Shown: piece by piece, positions 1 through 7,043 of the stretch
Layout: every line of letters begins with the position of its first letter
Position numbering within the stretch: position 1 is the stretch's first letter
DNA from: Lachnospiraceae bacterium OM04-12BH
GTDB taxonomy: Bacteria; Bacillota; Clostridia; Lachnospirales; Lachnospiraceae
Assembly: GCA_003490145.1 (NCBI GenBank)
Contig: QULQ01000003.1
Coordinates: 1-64,000, forward strand
Direction of reading: 5' to 3'
DNA: 64,000 bases
Translations under genes and position numbers: made by a program
The notes under the pieces: model-generated
Told to the model about the DNA's origin: nothing
What the model saw: only the letters and a program-made list of their open reading frames with translations
The model's database searches: none

Positions 1-55
1 GTTAAGACATCGCCCTTTCACGGCGGTAACACGGGTTCGATTCCCGTTGGAGTCA
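1..55 (+). tRNA. tRNA-Glu (TTC), 5' end outside the window
   Basis: The anticodon loop CCTTTCACG gives TTC. The T-arm ACGGG-TTCGATT-CCCGT is intact and the 3' acceptor strand ends at 55. The D-arm is only partly present because the window starts inside it. First of five tRNAs in one cluster on the same strand. Confidence 0.9.
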
Positions 56-92
56 TTCAGATAGTTTTTATTGTAGACCCGTAAGGGTATAC

Positions 93-166
93 GGACCTTT
101 AGCTCAGTTGGTTAGAGCAACCGGCTCATAACCGGTCGGTCCTGGGTTCGAGTCCCCGAAGGTCCA
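93..166 (+). tRNA. tRNA-Met (CAT)
   Basis: Acceptor strands GGACCTT (93-99) and AAGGTCC (159-165) pair fully, with discriminator A at 166. The anticodon stem CCGGC-TCATAAC-CCGG context gives CAT. Probably elongator Met, since the first acceptor pair is G-C rather than the mismatch of the initiator; a lysidine-modified Ile (CAT) cannot be excluded by eye. Confidence 0.9.
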
Positions 167-200
167 TTTTATTTTATATAACAGGTTTTAAATGCGATAT

Positions 201-274
201 GGCCTGGTGGCTCAGCTGGTTAGAGCGCCGCCCTGTCACGGCGGAGGTCGTGGGTTCGAACCCCATCCGGGTCG
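201..274 (+). tRNA. tRNA-Asp (GTC)
   Basis: The anticodon arm GCCGC-CCTGTCACG-GCGGA gives GTC. Acceptor strands 201-207 and 267-273 pair with two G-T wobbles, and the discriminator is G at 274, usual for Asp. The T-loop GTTCGAA is intact. Confidence 0.92.
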
Positions 275-308
275 CTTACAGAGGATTTTCCTCAGTGAAT
301 TATAATAT

Positions 309-381
309 GGGATCTTAGCTCAGCTGGGAGAGCATCTGCCTTACAAGCAGAGGGTCATAGGTTCGAGCCCTATAGGTCCCA
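309..381 (+). tRNA. tRNA-Val (TAC)
   Basis: Acceptor GGGATCT (309-315) pairs with AGGTCCC (374-380); discriminator A at 381. The anticodon arm CTGCC-TTACAA-GCAG gives TAC. The T-loop GTTCGAG is intact. Confidence 0.92.
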
Positions 382-404
382 CGAATCAATTTTATATTGA
401 TTAT

Positions 405-489
405 GCTGGTGTGGCGGAATAGGCAGACGCAAGGGACTTAAAATCCCTCGGGGGCAACTCCGTGCCGGTTCAAGTCCGGCCACCAGCAG
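405..489 (+). tRNA. tRNA-Leu (TAA)
   Basis: Class II tRNA with a long variable arm. Acceptor GCTGGTG (405-411) pairs with CACCAGC (482-488); discriminator A at 489. The anticodon loop ACTTAAAAT gives TAA. It is the last tRNA of the cluster and lies directly beside the integrase gene, making its 3' end a plausible attachment site. Confidence 0.93.
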
Positions 490-503
490 TATAGTATGAG
501 AGA

Positions 504-542
504 GAATCCCACGTTAGTTTGCTGACGAGAGGGGTTCTTTTT
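504..542 (+). terminator. terminator of the tRNA cluster
   Basis: AGAATCCC (504-511) pairs with GGGGTTCT (532-539) with one T-G wobble, and a T run follows to 542. It sits 15 bp after tRNA-Leu and overlaps the 3' end of the convergent integrase gene. Confidence 0.65.
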
Positions 543-1533
543 CTTTGCTGTTTGGTAATATCCCCACAATAGCTTTAGCGGAAACCACCTTGCTCTTATA
601 GTTCAAATGTGCATAGATATTCATGGTTGTAGAAATATTGCTATGACCTAACCATTCCTGAATTGCTTTTAGATCTATGCCTGCATCATATAACAAGGTA
701 GCACAGCTGTGTCTCAAATTGTGAAATCTAATGTGTTTGAGCTCGTTCTTGTCACAGATTAGTCTGAAGTGCTGTGTAACAAAATTAGACTTAATTAAAT
801 TTCCCGAAGGATCAACGTTGATATATTCTGTATAGTCCTTGTTATAGGAATCACCAAACAGCTTTGCATTATTTTGTTGTTCGTGAAGTGCTTTAACAAG
901 AAGTTCTTCCAACTGTGGAACCAGTGGTAGAGATCTGGTGCTTGCCTTGGTTTTCGGTTTGTTCTTTTTAACGAGCTTAAGCTTGCCATCTATACTTGTT
1001 TCAGTAACGACATGCTTTATGCTGATTGTCTTACGGACGAAATCAATATTTTCCCATTTCAAACCGATGATTTCACTTCTACACAACCCATAATAACCAG
1101 CTAGAATAACAATTAGTTCAAGAGGATCCCCTTTAAAAACCTTGAACATCTGATCCAATTCCTCAGAATTGTAAATGTTAACAACGAAATCCTCTTTAAT
1201 GGGCTTTTTTACACGATCAGCAGGATTATTGTTTATAATACCATCTACATATAATTCCTGTAATGCTTTCCGTATATTTGCGTGTCTGTGAATGACCGTA
1301 TTAGCTTTCACCTTTCTGGTATCCATTTTATAATCGTAATAATCCTTTATTAACTGTGGGTTTTGCTCAAGATCAGCTAGGGTATACCCTTTGTCAGCAA
1401 AATAGGGATAGATAGAACTTTCAATACCACATTGATAACCACCGAAGGTATCTTCATCCACAGAATGTCTCATGGATTTAAGCCAATATAACATATAATC
1501 ACAAAATAGAATCTGACCGATCGGCTTTAACAT
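514..1533 (-). CDS. tyrosine recombinase/integrase, 5' end probably lost
   Basis: Phage/ICE-type site-specific integrase, 339 aa from the only ATG. Catalytic residues of the family are present: Arg in GLCRSEI, HNLRH (HxxR box), and GHSNISTTMNIYAH with the H and the nucleophile Tyr. The N-terminus looks short: there is no ribosome site before the ATG at 1533, yet the frame stays open upstream to about 1657 and encodes a basic, arm-domain-like stretch (KTRKEKYAIPPADPN) with no ATG, GTG or TTG start. This suggests the true start was cut away. It reads toward tRNA-Leu, the usual position for an integrase beside its attachment site. No second copy of the tRNA-Leu end was noticed in the window, so an intact element is not delimited here. 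Confidence 0.85.
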   Translation of the reverse strand: MLKPIGQILFCDYMLYWLKSMRHSVDEDTFGGYQCGIESSIYPYFADKGYTLADLEQNPQLIKDYYDYKMDTRKVKANTVIHRHANIRKALQELYVDGIINNNPADRVKKPIKEDFVVNIYNSEELDQMFKVFKGDPLELIVILAGYYGLCRSEIIGLKWENIDFVRKTISIKHVVTETSIDGKLKLVKKNKPKTKASTRSLPLVPQLEELLVKALHEQQNNAKLFGDSYNKDYTEYINVDPSGNLIKSNFVTQHFRLICDKNELKHIRFHNLRHSCATLLYDAGIDLKAIQEWLGHSNISTTMNIYAHLNYKSKVVSAKAIVGILPNSKEKEPLSSAN

Positions 1534-1631
1534 GAGATTTGGATCTGCGGGAGGAATAGCATATTTTTCCTTCCTGGTTTTGCTTTTTGCAGATTTTGTG
1601 GATTCTAATATTGCCGTTACATCCGTTAAAC

Positions 1632-1675
1632 AATCTCTATCTGAAGCAGCAGATTATTCTTCAACAGATATAACC
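1632..1675 (+). pseudogene. 3' tail of an unidentified gene (copy 1)
   Basis: Encodes NLYLKQQIILQQI followed by TAA. Its first 23 bases are identical to 6168-6190, where the same reading frame gives NLYLKQQIVFQLV and a stop. Both are 3' ends of one gene family that I do not recognise. This short copy overlaps, on the opposite strand, the open frame upstream of the integrase start. Confidence 0.4.
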
Positions 1676-1689
1676 TTTGTTGTCTCAAT

Positions 1690-2355
1690 TTACTTTACGA
1701 TTAATTCAAAATGATTGCGGTTCGTTTTCAGTAATCCTTCCTTTTGTAGCTTTGATAATTCTACGGACATGGCTGCTCTTTCTACGCAAAGGAAATCTGC
1801 CAGCTGCTGTCTGTCAAATGGAATATCAAAAGAAAGCGATGCTTTTTTGACGGATTCAGACGAGAGATAGGATAACAGCTTATCTCTCGTCGATCGTTTG
1901 CTGACATGCGTGATCTTGTCGTTAAAGACCAGTATCTTATTAGCCAGTACACCGACCAGGTTCCGGATCAGCTTTTGATGGTGATCGCAGGCTGTCGGGC
2001 AGGATTTCAGAAGACGTTTGACATTCAAAAAGAGAATGTCGCAATCTTTTTCTGCGACAACACTGATATTTAATACTGCACCCGGGTTTGCAGCATACGG
2101 TTCTCCGAAAAAATCTCCCACATTGCATTTAGAAAGGATGTTGCGATGTCCCCAAAGATCCTCTTGAATGATCAGTGTGGAACCAGTTAGTACAAGTCCC
2201 ATCACTTCGGTCGAATCTCCTGCTCTAAAAATATAGGAGCCGGAAGCCTTGGATGCCTTAACTGCATTCACACAATGAAGGATAGACATTATTTCCGTGT
2301 CACTCAATCCCATGAAGAACGGACAGCTTCTCAAGACCGCTAAATATTCTTCCAT
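1690..2355 (-). CDS. Crp/Fnr-family transcriptional regulator, HcpR-like
   Basis: 221 aa with an N-terminal cyclic-nucleotide-binding-like barrel (about 10-120) and a C-terminal winged helix (about 145-215; recognition region QQLADFLCVERAAMSVELSKLQKEG). A ribosome site AAGGAG lies before the ATG. No Fnr-type N-terminal cysteine cluster is visible, so an Fe-S sensor of the classical Fnr kind is unlikely; heme or another ligand is possible. It is divergent from the ferredoxin-hcp operon with 96 bp between, the arrangement known for HcpR regulators of nitrosative stress genes. The regulator role is inferred from family and context. Confidence 0.85.
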   Translation of the reverse strand: MEEYLAVLRSCPFFMGLSDTEIMSILHCVNAVKASKASGSYIFRAGDSTEVMGLVLTGSTLIIQEDLWGHRNILSKCNVGDFFGEPYAANPGAVLNISVVAEKDCDILFLNVKRLLKSCPTACDHHQKLIRNLVGVLANKILVFNDKITHVSKRSTRDKLLSYLSSESVKKASLSFDIPFDRQQLADFLCVERAAMSVELSKLQKEGLLKTNRNHFELIVK

Positions 2356-2368
2356 AAAAATTCTCCTT

Positions 2369-2382
2369 GTTTGAAATCAAAC
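2369..2382. promoter_or_regulatory. operator palindrome of the hcp promoter
   Basis: Perfect inverted repeat GTTTGA-AA-TCAAAC. Its centre (2375.5) is 41.5 bp before the start site predicted from the TATAAT at 2405-2410, exactly where a class II Crp/Fnr activator binds. Confidence 0.7.
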
Positions 2383-2404
2383 ATACATGTTGTATTGATT
2401 ATAG

Positions 2405-2410
2405 TATAAT
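2405..2410 (+). promoter_or_regulatory. -10 box of the ferredoxin-hcp promoter
   Basis: Perfect TATAAT. No good -35 hexamer lies 16-18 bp upstream, which fits an activator-dependent promoter using the palindrome at 2369-2382. Confidence 0.65.
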
Positions 2411-2451
2411 TTCATCAGAAAAGCAAAAAAATACATGAGAGGAGAAATATC

Positions 2452-3171
2452 ATGGTTAGAAAAATTATCCGTATAGACGAAGAAAAATGCAACGGCTGTG
2501 GTATCTGCGCCACTGCCTGCCATGAAGGTGCAATTGATATCATAGATGGAAAAGCAAAGCTTGTAAGAGAGCATTTTTGTGACGGGCTGGGAGACTGCCT
2601 TCCGGCCTGCCCGACCGGAGCAATTACTTTTGAAGAGAGAGAAGCCCCGGAATATGATGAAGCGGCGGTGAAGGAAGCGCAGGAAAAAAAGAAACTGCTG
2701 GAAAAGATGAAGCATATGCATGAGGGAGGATGTCCTGGTTCCAGAATACTCACGATGCATCCTAAAAAAGACACCCTGGGAAATGTAACCATGCCTGCAC
2801 AGATATCACAACTAGGAAACTGGCCGGTTCAGATAAAACTGGCACCCGTGAATGCACCTTATTTCGACAGTGCAAAGCTGCTGATTGCAGCGGATTGTAC
2901 AGCCTATGCCTACGCTAACTTTCACCAAGAATTTATTCGGGGAAAAGTGACGCTGATTGGATGTCCGAAACTAGATGCTGTGGATTACAGTGAAAAACTG
3001 ACACAGATCATTGCAAATAATGAGATCCAGTCTGTGACCATCGTGAGAATGGAAGTACCTTGCTGCGGAGGTATTGAGATGGCAGCAAAGAAAGCTCTCC
3101 AGGCAAGTGGCAAGTTTATTCAGTGGCAGGTAGTGACCATTGGAATTGACGGTACAATCAAAGAAGATTAG
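2452..3171 (+). CDS. 4Fe-4S ferredoxin-domain protein, electron donor to Hcp
   Basis: 239 aa. The N-terminus carries two 4Fe-4S motifs: CNGCGICATAC with the fourth Cys region (residues about 11-25) and CDGLGDCLPACPTGA (about 43-57). The C-terminal part (about 110-239) has GCPKLD and MEVPCCGG cysteine motifs of the family found beside hcp in anaerobes. A GAGAGGAG ribosome site precedes the ATG. It ends 16 bp before hcp and is surely cotranscribed. It likely feeds electrons to Hcp for hydroxylamine/NO reduction; the partner role is inferred from context. Confidence 0.88.
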   Translation: MVRKIIRIDEEKCNGCGICATACHEGAIDIIDGKAKLVREHFCDGLGDCLPACPTGAITFEEREAPEYDEAAVKEAQEKKKLLEKMKHMHEGGCPGSRILTMHPKKDTLGNVTMPAQISQLGNWPVQIKLAPVNAPYFDSAKLLIAADCTAYAYANFHQEFIRGKVTLIGCPKLDAVDYSEKLTQIIANNEIQSVTIVRMEVPCCGGIEMAAKKALQASGKFIQWQVVTIGIDGTIKED

Positions 3172-3187
3172 AAAAGGAGCCTAAAAA

Positions 3188-4783
3188 ATGGAAAATAAAA
3201 TGTTTTGTTATCAGTGTGAACAGACTGCAGGATGTCGTGGATGTACAGGAAATGCAGGTGTTTGTGGAAAGAAAGCAGATACTGCACAGCTTCAGGATGA
3301 GCTTACAGGAGCTCTGATCGGACTCGCAAGAGCAACGGAAGGAACAGCGGTTCCAACACAGACAACCTATCAGGTGATGCTGGAAGGTTTATTTACAACC
3401 ATTACGAATGTCAGTTTTGACAATGATGCCATCAACAACATGATGAAGAAGGTCAGAGAGGAAAAAGAAAAACTTGTACAAAGCTGCAGCCGTTGTCAGA
3501 CTCCTTGTGGCAAAAATGATGAATATGATATGAATGATCTTTGGAACGATAATGAGGATATCCGTTCCCTGAAATCTCTGATCCTGTTCGGAATCAGAGG
3601 AATGGCCGCATATGCATACCACGCAAAGGTGCTGGGCTATTCCGATGAAGAAGTAAACAAATTCTTCTGTGAAGCCTTATTTATGATCGGATATGGAGAC
3701 AGTCTTGAGACGCTTCTTCCCGTTGTACTTAAGGTTGGCGAGATTAATTTGAAATGCATGGCACTTCTTGATAAAGCAAATACGGAGACATACGGTACTC
3801 CGGCACCGGTTACTGTTTCACTTTCCGTGGAGAAAGGTCCGTTCATTGTTGTGAGCGGACATGACTTAAAAGACCTGCAGCTTCTTCTTGAGCAGACAGA
3901 AGGTAAGGGAATCAATATCTATACTCATGGTGAAATGTTACCGGCACATGCATATCCACAGCTTAAGAAATTCAGCCATCTGAAGGGGAATTTTGGCACT
4001 GCATGGCAGAATCAGCAGCATGAGTTTGATGCTCTCCCTGCACCGATCCTTTTTACAACCAACTGCCTGATGCCTCCGAAAGCAAGCTATGCAGACCGTG
4101 TATTTACTACAGAAGTGGTTGCTTTTCCAGGTGCTGTGCATATTGATGAAAATAAAGATTTTACACCGGTGATCGAAAAAGCACTGGAACTTGGTGGATT
4201 TTCAAAGGATACGGAATTTACAGGAATCAATGGTGGCAAGGATGTTATGACAGGCTTTGGTCATGGATTTATCCTTGAAAATGCAGGAACTGTTGTGGAA
4301 GCTGTAAAGAGTGGTGCGATCAAACACTTCTTCCTAGTGGCAGGCTGTGACGGTGCAAAACCGGGAAGAAATTATTACACCGATTTTGTAAAACAGACAC
4401 CAAAGGACAGCATTGTACTGACTCTTGCCTGTGGAAAGTACCGTTTCAACGATCTCCATTTGGGAGAAATCGGCGGCTTACCAAGACTTATGGACATGGG
4501 ACAGTGTAACGATGCCTACGGCGCCATCCAGGTAGCAGTTGCTTTGTCCGGAGCATTTGGATGTGATGTGAATGAGCTGCCCTTGTCCTATGTGTTATCC
4601 TGGTATGAGCAAAAGGCAGTATGTATCTTACTTACATTACTGCATCTGGGCATCAAGAACATCCGGCTTGGTCCATCCCTTCCGGCCTTTGTATCTCCCA
4701 ATATCCTGAATTTCCTCACAGAGAATTTTGGGATTGCTCCTATCACGACACCTGCAGAAGATCTCGAAGCATTGCTAAAATAG
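3188..4783 (+). CDS. hcp: hydroxylamine reductase / hybrid-cluster protein
   Basis: 531 aa, usual family length. The N-terminal cysteine cluster MFCYQCEQTAGCRGC binds the cubane Fe-S cluster; later cysteines (TNCLMPP, VAGCDGAKPGR, LACGKYRFN) and FGHGFILENAG belong to the hybrid 4Fe-2S-2O cluster site. The family reduces hydroxylamine and NO in the cytoplasm and protects anaerobes from nitrosative stress. AGGAG ribosome site; second gene of the regulated operon after the ferredoxin. Confidence 0.95.
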   Translation: MENKMFCYQCEQTAGCRGCTGNAGVCGKKADTAQLQDELTGALIGLARATEGTAVPTQTTYQVMLEGLFTTITNVSFDNDAINNMMKKVREEKEKLVQSCSRCQTPCGKNDEYDMNDLWNDNEDIRSLKSLILFGIRGMAAYAYHAKVLGYSDEEVNKFFCEALFMIGYGDSLETLLPVVLKVGEINLKCMALLDKANTETYGTPAPVTVSLSVEKGPFIVVSGHDLKDLQLLLEQTEGKGINIYTHGEMLPAHAYPQLKKFSHLKGNFGTAWQNQQHEFDALPAPILFTTNCLMPPKASYADRVFTTEVVAFPGAVHIDENKDFTPVIEKALELGGFSKDTEFTGINGGKDVMTGFGHGFILENAGTVVEAVKSGAIKHFFLVAGCDGAKPGRNYYTDFVKQTPKDSIVLTLACGKYRFNDLHLGEIGGLPRLMDMGQCNDAYGAIQVAVALSGAFGCDVNELPLSYVLSWYEQKAVCILLTLLHLGIKNIRLGPSLPAFVSPNILNFLTENFGIAPITTPAEDLEALLK

Positions 4784-4833
4784 TTGTGGTGCATCACAGA
4801 TGTCCCATAGCAGTGCTAAATAATACAAAAGAA

Positions 4834-4873
4834 CAGGCAGATACTTACCTTTTATAGATAATGTATCTGCCTG
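4834..4873 (+). terminator. hairpin after hcp
   Basis: CAGGCAGATAC (4834-4844) pairs perfectly with GTATCTGCCTG (4863-4873), an 11-bp stem with an 18-nt loop. No clear T run follows, so it may stabilise the 3' end rather than terminate strongly. Confidence 0.5.
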
Positions 4874-4942
4874 TAACTGTGTAAATCTAATCAATGCATT
4901 CTAATATTTAGTATTTTGATAAACCTCCAAAGCTAAAACGGT

Positions 4943-5762
4943 TTAAGATTCTATCAATTCCTTCCCCTGAAGAACGGCTGCTATCTCCTCCGGTCTCTTC
5001 TCAAGAATATCTGCAATTTGTTCAACCGAGAATCCTTTTTTCTGCATCATACGAATGGTTAATGCAACCCCTTCTTCTCTTCCCTGCTCCATGCCTTTTT
5101 CCATGCCTTTTTCCATGCCTCTCTTCAAGGCTTCTTCTTCGATTCCAAGACTTAAGTTACACATAACCTTCACATCCTCTCTCATTTCCGCTTCCAACGG
5201 AATATCATATTCCTCTCTTTCGTCAGATGAATGTGTGCAAGACTGTTCTCCTCCATATTTAAGCACACCCAGATCGAGTAAACTCTCTTGATGTCGTCAT
5301 ATGCAGAGTTCTCAAAATCTCTCTCTTTCTGGGAAGAGATCAGGCGGCTCACATAAAAGATTGCTCGGTTTAAGATCTGGTATTCTGTCGGGATTCCCTT
5401 TTGCGCTTCCACATTTATGATCATCTGGGTCAGGCCGTCCCGCATACGTACATAAAATACAATATCGAACCGCACCAGTCCTTCTGCAATCTCTTCATTC
5501 TCCGTATTGAGTCCGATCACCCTGCTTCCATCTGCGCTTTCCCTACATTGGTAAGTCCCGGTTCTACCGGCACACAGCCGATATACGGTGTCCCTTCAAT
5601 CAGCGGTACGATATCCTTGGGATCCATTCCCTTAAATTCTTCCACACACTTTACCAGAATATGCGCAAGAATACTCTTTTGCCCTAAAAGGCGCTTGGCA
5701 CTTTCATCGTACTGAGCTTTTTTGTCTGCAGCTTGCACTGCGTTCTTCAGTTCCGTGTTCAT
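4943..5762 (-). pseudogene. Rpn-family PD-(D/E)XK nuclease/transposase, broken by two frameshifts
   Basis: One gene spread over three frames: 5762-5517 (MNTELKNAVQ...VEPGLTNVGKAQMEAG), 5520-5182 (IGLNTENEEI...FDIVFYVRMRDG...INVEAQKG, with the D and ExQ residues of the nuclease fold) and 5266-4943, the C-terminal part. Joined in order they give a contiguous protein typical of the Rpn transposase-like family common in Lachnospiraceae. The tail has a short tandem repeat (GMEKGMEKGMEQG, near 5084-5125). No frame is long enough to work alone. Confidence 0.75.
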
Positions 5763-6048
5763 GTGTCATCCTCCTTTGTTCTTAGGATATAGTCATCCCT
5801 GAAAGGATGTGACCATATCTTTATTATAGTTATTTTGCGAGTTGAAAACAACCATTTTTGCCTCTCCTCACAAAAAAGTGCCACGTGATTTGCTGAATCA
5901 GAAAGTAACCTTGCAAATTGGAATTTCGGATTTCAATCGGGTGAATTTCCATTTTCCACGGAAAAAAAAGCACCTGCTATCTTCAATTCGGTCTGCACCG
6001 CTTCAAGTCCTTGCGGATCTTGGAGACTTCCGCATTCAGCTTTTCATC

Positions 6049-6210
6049 TGAAAAAATCTGCGGCACTGAGGGAGGCACTCTATAACGATGAAAGTACTGA
6101 CGATGATGCAGTGCTAATCAATGCCAGAACCAGTGAAGCAAGATATCCGATCCTTTCTGCGATTGCAAATCTCTATCTGAAGCAGCAGATCGTATTTCAA
6201 TTAGTATAGC
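6049..6210 (+). pseudogene. 3' part of an unidentified gene (copy 2)
   Basis: An open frame without start reads KKSAALREALYNDESTDD... and on through INARTSEARYPILSAIANLY to LKQQIVFQLV and TAG. The last part (6168-6190) is identical in 23 bases to 1632-1654. Family not recognised. Confidence 0.4.
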
Positions 6211-6266
6211 TTTCATTATCAGCATTGTATTTATTCTTTACTATATGGAATAATACATGTATAATT

Positions 6267-6284
6267 ATATCAAAGAAATGATAT
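6267..6284. promoter_or_regulatory. inverted repeat before the antitoxin gene
   Basis: ATATCA-N6-TGATAT lies 16 bp before the antitoxin ATG and just downstream of possible -10 boxes (TATAAT at 6260-6265). Phd/YefM antitoxins usually bind such palindromes to repress their own operon. Confidence 0.45.
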
Positions 6285-6299
6285 GAAAGGAGTTATCCT

Positions 6300-6566
6300 A
6301 TGATAATTAAAGCATCCGCAACATTACGAAACGACTATGGTTCTATCTCGACTTTAGCAAAGGAAACAAAAGAGCCTATTTATATCACAAAAAACGGAGA
6401 AGGAGACCTCGTACTCATGAGTATTGATGCCTTTGAAAAAAGAGAACAGCTTCTGCAATTACGTGCAAATGTTCTTAAGGCTGAGCAGGAACGTATTGAA
6501 GGGACTCCTACTCTCAGTGTGGCCGAAGCCAGAAAAAAACTCAGGGAGCGCATGAGCAATGTATAA
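6300..6566 (+). CDS. Phd/YefM-family antitoxin
   Basis: 88 aa. The N-terminal fold MIIKASATLRNDYGSISTLAKETKEPIYITKNGEGDLVLMSIDAFEKRE is typical of Phd/YefM DNA-binding antitoxins; the charged C-terminal helix (about 50-88) would wrap the toxin. AAAGGAG ribosome site. It overlaps the toxin gene by 8 bp, so the two are translationally coupled. Confidence 0.9.
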   Translation: MIIKASATLRNDYGSISTLAKETKEPIYITKNGEGDLVLMSIDAFEKREQLLQLRANVLKAEQERIEGTPTLSVAEARKKLRERMSNV

Positions 6567-6861
6567 TGTAGAAATTCTCCCCTCTGCCTGGGAAGATCTG
6601 AAATCTATCGAAGACTATTATGCGATTCAGTTTGACGTAAATACCGCTATCAAGGGATCAGACAGCATCCTGGATGCCATTGAGCGTCTGGAGTCCTTTC
6701 CGGACTCCGGATCACTTACACCGGATAACTGGTTAAATGAACAGGGGTATCGCATGATTATATGCAAAAAGCATGTTGCTATCTATCGTGTGATAGGTCA
6801 AAGTGTATATATTTATCACATTGCCGATACACAGACGGAATATAACAAATTGTTTTATTAA
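6559..6861 (+). CDS. ParE/RelE-superfamily toxin
   Basis: 100 aa. The pattern ILPSAWEDLKSIEDYYAIQF, then IERLESFPDSG and YRMIICKKHVAIYRVIGQSVYIYHIADTQTEYNKLF, is that of the ParE/RelE fold. Whether it cuts mRNA or poisons gyrase cannot be told from sequence alone. Coupled with the upstream antitoxin and followed by a strong terminator. Confidence 0.88.
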   Translation: MYNVEILPSAWEDLKSIEDYYAIQFDVNTAIKGSDSILDAIERLESFPDSGSLTPDNWLNEQGYRMIICKKHVAIYRVIGQSVYIYHIADTQTEYNKLFY

Positions 6862-6884
6862 ACTTCCGTCTCATCAAATAAATC

Positions 6885-6906
6885 AGGCTCTCTATGAGCC
6901 TTTTTT
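6885..6906 (+). terminator. terminator of the toxin-antitoxin operon
   Basis: GGCTC (6886-6890) pairs with GAGCC (6896-6900), closed by A6885-T6901 and followed by six T. Confidence 0.75.
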
Positions 6907-7043
6907 ATTTGACAGCAGCACTGCTCTATACCCTGCGTGGAGTTTATCACGTCGCGGATCGCCGCCGCGCTTTTATGAAGCACAGCGTTGACAACAGGGG
7001 GTTAAGTCGGGGTATAATATCCTTGAAAGATGAGGTGACAGAC

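Larger units (their letters stand above)
5763..6299. other. gene-poor stretch with gene relic and toxin-antitoxin promoter
   Basis: No intact gene. The first 290 bp hold nothing I recognise. The end holds the relic listed at 6049-6210 and the promoter/operator region of the downstream toxin-antitoxin pair. Confidence 0.5.

Noticed and set aside
5842..6051. 69-aa plus-strand ORF
   Set aside because: No ribosome site and no recognisable features; lies in a decayed stretch.
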